Origin: Lachnospiraceae bacterium UBA1258
Lineage (GTDB): Bacteria > Bacillota > Clostridia > Lachnospirales > Lachnospiraceae
NCBI GenBank assembly: GCA_002308235.1
Contig: DBVS01000098.1
Span: 1 to 18,046 of the forward strand
DNA: 18,046 bases
Direction: 5' to 3'
The position numbers and the translations under genes were made by a program. Position 1 is the first letter of the stretch. The number at the start of each line of letters is the position of its first letter. Under the pieces are notes generated by a model. It searched no databases, was not told the origin of the DNA, and saw only the letters and a program-made list of their open reading frames with translations. Shown here piece by piece: positions 14,541 through 18,046 of this stretch.

Positions 14541-16013
14541 ATGGAAAATAAAAACCTTCGCAAAAAGTACAGAAATCCGTTGAGCAGACACATTTTCTTC
14601 GGGTGTACGCTGGCAATACTTCTCTTGTGCGCCACCATGGGGCTTATCAGTTTCTTTGTATTCAGAGACAGTATGATGCAGCAGTATAAGTCGCATCTTG
14701 ACGACGTTCTGAATCTGGCGTCCGCAAGAATCGATACCGAAGACCTGAAAGAATGTATCGCGACAGGCGAGGAAACGGAAAAGTATAAGGAACTGATGGT
14801 TTTCTTCGATCAGGTCATGAAATATTATTCCCTTGAGGATATAGTGCTTGCCACTCCGGTAAAGGAAGGCGATAAATACGATGTTATCCAGGTGCTTTCG
14901 GGGCTCTTGCCCGAAGAAAGAAAGGGTGTGAGCCGAATGGAAATGGCGGTGCCCTTCCTGGGCGACAGGATAGGGATGTATTTTCCGCCGGATTTTCTTC
15001 CCGGAATGTATGACCTGTATGTGAACAGTCGCGAGATTACATATTCAACCACCAACACGGATTTCGGCAAGACCTATAATGCGGTTATGACGGTGAGGGA
15101 TGTAAACGGTGAACCCGTTGCGCAGCTTACCTCCGGAATGACCATGAGCTTTATCGAATCCACCATGCGTAAATATATTTATCTGATAGCCGCCGCCACG
15201 ATACTGATCGGTGCTTTGTGCCTGGGAATCATGATGCTTTGGTTCAGACGCAGGGTCGTTAAGCCCATAGCCGCCATCGAGCGCGGCGCAGCCGAATTCG
15301 AAGAAAGAAGCCGTGCCCAGAAGAACCCCGAGGCTCTGGTCCTTAACCTGCCCGCGATAAAGACCGGGGATGAGATCGAGTCGCTGTCTGATACGCTTTC
15401 TCTCATGTCCCACAACATGAAGAGCTATGTTGAGGAACTTCTTGAGTCTGCGGTAAGAATGGACATCATGGAGCTTGACCTTGAAGAAAGCAAGAAGCGT
15501 GCCATGCAGTTAAGCGAACTTGCAATCAAGGACTCCCTGACGGGAATCAGAAACAAGATGGGTTATGACAAGGAAGTTGACAAGGTCATCACCGAATTTG
15601 AAGAAGGAAACAAGTTCTTCGGTGTTGCCATGATCGACCTTAACCGTCTCAAATACATCAACGATACCTTTGGCCACGATAAGGGCAACATCGCCATCAA
15701 GAAGCTTTGCCACATCGTCTGCGTGATCTTCGATCACTCCCCCGTGTTCAGAATCGGCGGTGACGAATTCGTAGCGATTTTACGCGGTAACGACTACGAC
15801 AAATCTTCGGAACTCATTGCCCGCTTTAACGAAGAAATCGATTTAAACTATAACGATACAAATCTTGATGAGTGGGAGAGGATCTCAGCCGCCATAGGCT
15901 GCGCACTCTTTGACGAAGAACTCGACACCTGCTACGACGACGTATTTAAGAGAGCGGACAAAGCAATGTATGAGCGCAAGGCCGAGATGAAAGCCAAGAT
16001 GGGCCTTGCTTAA
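14541..16013 (+). CDS. Membrane diguanylate cyclase (Cache-like sensor, HAMP, GGDEF)
   Basis: Predicted to make cyclic di-GMP from GTP in response to an external signal. In 490 residues it shows membrane segment 1 (about 18-41), an external sensor of ~170 residues, membrane segment 2 (about 212-235), a HAMP-like linker (236-290), a short coiled region, and a GGDEF domain. The sensor ends with VRDVNGEPVAQLTSGMTM, which resembles single-Cache domains (inference). The GGDEF domain has DSLTGIRNKMGYD at 331-343, DLNRLKYINDTFGHDKGN at 366-383 and an intact RIGGDEF at 404-410, so catalysis is likely. I see no RxxD inhibitory site five residues before GGDEF. The ATG at 14541 is chosen over a TTG at 14514 because AGAGGA (14528-14533) is correctly spaced. 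A strong terminator follows. Confidence 0.93.
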   Translation: MENKNLRKKYRNPLSRHIFFGCTLAILLLCATMGLISFFVFRDSMMQQYKSHLDDVLNLASARIDTEDLKECIATGEETEKYKELMVFFDQVMKYYSLEDIVLATPVKEGDKYDVIQVLSGLLPEERKGVSRMEMAVPFLGDRIGMYFPPDFLPGMYDLYVNSREITYSTTNTDFGKTYNAVMTVRDVNGEPVAQLTSGMTMSFIESTMRKYIYLIAAATILIGALCLGIMMLWFRRRVVKPIAAIERGAAEFEERSRAQKNPEALVLNLPAIKTGDEIESLSDTLSLMSHNMKSYVEELLESAVRMDIMELDLEESKKRAMQLSELAIKDSLTGIRNKMGYDKEVDKVITEFEEGNKFFGVAMIDLNRLKYINDTFGHDKGNIAIKKLCHIVCVIFDHSPVFRIGGDEFVAILRGNDYDKSSELIARFNEEIDLNYNDTNLDEWERISAAIGCALFDEELDTCYDDVFKRADKAMYERKAEMKAKMGLA

Positions 16014-16041
16014 ATCTTAGTATAAATTAAAGAAAAACATT

Positions 16042-16069
16042 AAAGGACAGCCCCGGGGCTGTCCTTTTT
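16042..16069 (+). terminator. Strong intrinsic terminator after the GGDEF gene
   Basis: AAAGGACAGCCCC (16042-16054) is followed directly by its perfect reverse complement GGGGCTGTCCTTT (16055-16067), and a T-run to 16069. With a CCGG loop the stem is 11 bp and GC-rich. It separates the GGDEF gene from the heat-shock operon. Confidence 0.92.
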
Positions 16070-16130
16070 GTGTGCTTTGGGGCGGACCCTGATTTTATAT
16101 TTTTTTTATATTATCGGCGAAATTATTTTA

Positions 16131-16159
16131 TTGACATTATAGAACGCGGGTGATAGTGT
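16131..16159 (+). promoter_or_regulatory. Promoter of hrcA-grpE-dnaK
   Basis: A perfect TTGACA (16131-16136) lies 17 bases before TAGTGT (16154-16159), which is a weak -10 but carries an upstream TG (16151-16152). The predicted start point falls just before the CIRCE element, the arrangement expected for HrcA repression. Confidence 0.7.
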
Positions 16160-16170
16160 ATCTGTAGATG

Positions 16171-16197
16171 TTAGCACTCGACATCAATGAGTGCTAA
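16171..16197. promoter_or_regulatory. CIRCE operator (HrcA binding site)
   Basis: TTAGCACTC (16171-16179), nine bases, then GAGTGCTAA (16189-16197) match the CIRCE consensus in every arm position. HrcA bound here blocks transcription. On heat stress HrcA loses activity and the operon is induced. It lies in the leader between the promoter and hrcA, so the repressor controls its own gene. Confidence 0.98.
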
Positions 16198-16250
16198 CAG
16201 ACAACTTGGTTTCTTTGTCCCCTGCAGCATTTAACGAAAGGACATTAAAA

Positions 16251-17276
16251 GTGGAACTGGACGAGCGTAAATTTAAAATCTTAAAGGCAATCGTACGTAA
16301 CTATCTTGAAACCGGCGAGCCCGTGGGCAGCCGCACGATTTCCAAATACACGGATCTAAATTTGAGTTCGGCCACCATCCGCAACGAAATGGCCGATCTG
16401 GAGGAGCTTGGTTATATCATCCAGCCCCACACGTCTGCGGGACGTATCCCTTCGGATGCGGGCTACAGGCTGTACGTGGACAGGATGCTTGCGGAAAAAG
16501 AAAAAGAAGTGGATGAGATGAAGGAGCTTCTTCTTCAAAAGGAAGAAAAGATCGATTCACTCCTTAAGCAGGCGGCGAAACTCCTGGCTGTCAACACGAA
16601 TTACGCGGCCATGATCTCAGCTCCTTCATATAACCAGAACAAGTTAAAGTTCATACAGCTTTCAAGGCTTGACAGCAACCAGCTTCTGGCAGTCATCGTA
16701 ACGGAAGGTAACGTGATCAAGAACCACATGATCCCCATCGAGAACTTCCTGGATGACGAGACCATGTTAAAGCTCAATATTCTCTTAAACACCCACTTAA
16801 ACGGGCTGAGCATTGAGCAGATAAACTTAGGGATCATTTCCTCCGTTAAGAAAATGGCGGGAATCCATTCCGACATAGTAAGTGATGTGATCGACGCCGT
16901 GGCAGAGGCCATCCATTCCGATGAGGACCTGGAGATCTACACCAGCGGAACGAACAACATATTAAAGTACCCCGAACTCGCCGACAAAGAACGGGCAGGG
17001 GAACTGCTCCACACCTTCGAAGAGAAGGCTTCTCTTAATGAACTGGCTCTTACGAGCCTTTCGGGAGAGGGCAACGGAATCAGGGTTTACATCGGAGATG
17101 AGTCACCTGTGGAAGGCCTTAAGGATTGCAGCGTGGTAACCGCAACCTACGAGCTTGAAGAGGGCGTCAAAGGTACCATCGGAATTGTGGGACCCAAGCG
17201 AATGGACTACGACAAGGTTGTGGGAACGGTAAAGAATATGATGAATCAGTTGGATTCTTTGTATAAGAAAGGATGA
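16251..17276 (+). CDS. hrcA: Heat-inducible transcription repressor HrcA
   Basis: Repressor of class I heat-shock genes that binds CIRCE and needs GroEL for activity in studied species. The 341 residues show an N-terminal winged helix-turn-helix (about 24-56: GSRTISKYTDLNLSSATIRNEMADLEELGYI), then the conserved HTSAGRIPSDAGYRLYVD at 60-77, a central GAF-like dimer domain, and the typical end GVKGTIGIVGPKRMDYDKVV. The GTG at 16251 is chosen: AAAGGA at 16237-16242 is 8 bases away and the protein then starts MELDERKFKIL as usual. An in-frame start at 16191 would lie within CIRCE and has no ribosome site. The 3' end runs directly into grpE. It is autoregulated through the CIRCE at 16171-16197. 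Confidence 0.97.
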   Translation: MELDERKFKILKAIVRNYLETGEPVGSRTISKYTDLNLSSATIRNEMADLEELGYIIQPHTSAGRIPSDAGYRLYVDRMLAEKEKEVDEMKELLLQKEEKIDSLLKQAAKLLAVNTNYAAMISAPSYNQNKLKFIQLSRLDSNQLLAVIVTEGNVIKNHMIPIENFLDDETMLKLNILLNTHLNGLSIEQINLGIISSVKKMAGIHSDIVSDVIDAVAEAIHSDEDLEIYTSGTNNILKYPELADKERAGELLHTFEEKASLNELALTSLSGEGNGIRVYIGDESPVEGLKDCSVVTATYELEEGVKGTIGIVGPKRMDYDKVVGTVKNMMNQLDSLYKKG

Positions 17277-17281
17277 TCAGA

Positions 17282-17944
17282 TTGAGCGAGAAAGAGAAGA
17301 AAGAGCTTGAAAAAGAAGAAGCTCTTGAAGAAGCTTTAAAGGAGGCTGCGGAAGGGCTTGACCCCGAGGATAGCCCCGAAGAAGCGGCAGCCGGAGAAAA
17401 GGAAGAAGCAGGGGAATCCGGGGAACCGGAAGCCTCAGGTGAATCCGAAAAGTCCGGCGATTCCGAAAAAGAAGGCTTTTTCAAGAAGAAAAAAGATAAA
17501 AAAGTCACCGAACTGGAAGAAAAGGTCAAAGAGCTTACCGACCAGCGGATCCGCCAGATGGCAGAATTCGAAAACTTCCGTAAGCGCACGGACAAAGAAA
17601 AATCCCAGATGTTCGACCTTGGCGCCAAGAGCGTCATAGAGAAGATCCTTCCGGTGGTTGATAACTTCGAGAGAGGACTTGCGAGTCTTCCGGAGGAGGA
17701 GAAGGAAAATCCCTTCGCGGACGGAATGAACAAGATTTACAAACAGCTGATGACCGAACTTGACAATCTGGGTGTTAAGGCCATCGAAGCCAAAGGAAAG
17801 GAATTTAACCCCGAACTTCACAATGCGGTAATGCAGGTTGAAAGTGAGGAGCTCGAGAGCGGAACCGTAGCGGAAGAGCTTCAGAAGGGTTATACATATC
17901 ACGACATTGTGGTAAGGCACAGCATGGTGTCGGTTGTAAGTTAG
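17282..17944 (+). CDS. grpE: Nucleotide exchange factor GrpE
   Basis: Releases ADP from DnaK and so drives the chaperone cycle. The 220 residues start with a long, very acidic Glu/Ser/Ala-rich stretch (about 1-62), a short Lys-rich segment, then the dimer coiled coil (VTELEEKVKELTDQRIRQMAEFENFRKRT). The C-terminal beta domain contains GKEFNPELHNAVMQVE and ends GYTYHDIVVRHSMVSV. There HSM replaces the more usual PAM. Start choice: TTG at 17282 has AAAGGA (17268-17273) at 8 bases. An ATG at 17273 overlaps the hrcA stop (ATGA) but lies on that ribosome site, so I prefer TTG; the difference is three residues. It is in the hrcA operon and precedes dnaK by 55 bases. Confidence 0.96.
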   Translation: MSEKEKKELEKEEALEEALKEAAEGLDPEDSPEEAAAGEKEEAGESGEPEASGESEKSGDSEKEGFFKKKKDKKVTELEEKVKELTDQRIRQMAEFENFRKRTDKEKSQMFDLGAKSVIEKILPVVDNFERGLASLPEEEKENPFADGMNKIYKQLMTELDNLGVKAIEAKGKEFNPELHNAVMQVESEELESGTVAEELQKGYTYHDIVVRHSMVSVVS

Positions 17945-17999
17945 TAAACTATCAACAGAAATAAGATTGACTTTAGCGAATAAACAGGAGGATTCAGAT

Positions 18000-18046
18000 A
18001 TGAGCAAAATTATAGGTATCGACTTAGGTACAACAAACAGCTGCGT
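18000..18046 (+). CDS. dnaK: Chaperone DnaK (Hsp70), first 15 codons only
   Basis: The window ends shortly after the start. The visible residues MSKIIGIDLGTTNSCV match the invariant N-terminus of DnaK, including the first phosphate-binding loop (DLGTTNS) of the actin-like ATPase domain. AGGAGG at 17986-17991 lies 8 bases before the ATG at 18000. Position after hrcA-grpE confirms the identity. No separate promoter or CIRCE is visible in the 55-bp gap, so it should be transcribed with grpE. Confidence 0.96.
   Translation, partial: MSKIIGIDLGTTNSC

Noticed and set aside
16191..16250. Upstream start for hrcA inside the CIRCE element
   Set aside because: No ribosome site, non-conserved residues, and it would place the start codon within the operator; GTG 16251 has a good site.
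17167..17733. Minus-strand Ser-rich open frame of about 188 codons opposite hrcA/grpE
   Set aside because: The Ser runs are the complement of Glu/Lys-rich GrpE codons; there is no other coding evidence.
1..18046. Defence system, prophage, insertion sequence, CRISPR array or biosynthetic cluster
   Set aside because: I looked for transposase, integrase, phage, Cas, toxin-antitoxin and repeat-spacer patterns and saw none; nearly all of the window is conserved housekeeping content.

Overview
The window reads as a chromosomal core-genome segment of a Gram-positive Clostridia member, most likely of the family Lachnospiraceae. This rests on gene content and order: ftsH, then uvrC-hprK-ROK glucokinase-murB-rapZ-whiA-HPr-like, then hrcA-grpE-dnaK behind a CIRCE operator. 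Genes have strong GGAGG-type ribosome sites, and TATAAT-type promoters appear between transcription units. No mobile-element genes, tRNA, rRNA or CRISPR array are visible. Taxonomy is an inference from this context, not from a marker search.

Layout. (1) Positions 1-959, minus strand: the first part of a DUF1846/UPF0371 gene, divergent from ftsH, with good promoters facing both ways in the 194-bp gap. (2) ftsH (1154-3178), followed by an odd GC-rich block of about 200 bp built of nested inverted repeats (3181-3379). It runs right up to the start of uvrC. (3) A long plus-strand cluster: uvrC, hprK, a ROK glucokinase, murB, rapZ, whiA, a Crh-like HPr and a diacylglycerol-kinase-family lipid kinase (3393-11029). 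Spacing is tight, with two overlapping pairs. (4) A 291-bp gap (11030-11320) with hairpins and a promoter-like -10 but no protein gene. (5) A minus-strand cyclophilin (11321-11815), divergent from a two-part GNAT acetyltransferase (11897-12745). (6) A stand-alone receiver-domain response regulator, a class I/II aminotransferase and a membrane GGDEF protein, separated by hairpins and promoters. (7) A strong terminator, then hrcA-grpE-dnaK with a perfect CIRCE element. dnaK is cut by the window end.

How the genes fit together. hprK, the glucokinase and the HPr-like protein are the sensing arm of Firmicute carbon catabolite control. The HPr-like protein keeps Ser46, the HprK target, but has Glu instead of the catalytic His15. 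It therefore looks like a Crh-type regulator that cannot carry PTS phosphate. murB, rapZ and whiA tie the same cluster to wall precursor synthesis and growth control. hrcA-grpE-dnaK is the standard HrcA-repressed heat-shock operon.

I found no clear previously undescribed system. The points most worth a second look are the Glu15 HPr-like protein, the palindromic block that forms the uvrC translation start region, the RapZ P-loop with Arg at the usual Ser/Thr position, and the uncharacterised N-terminal domain of the GNAT protein.
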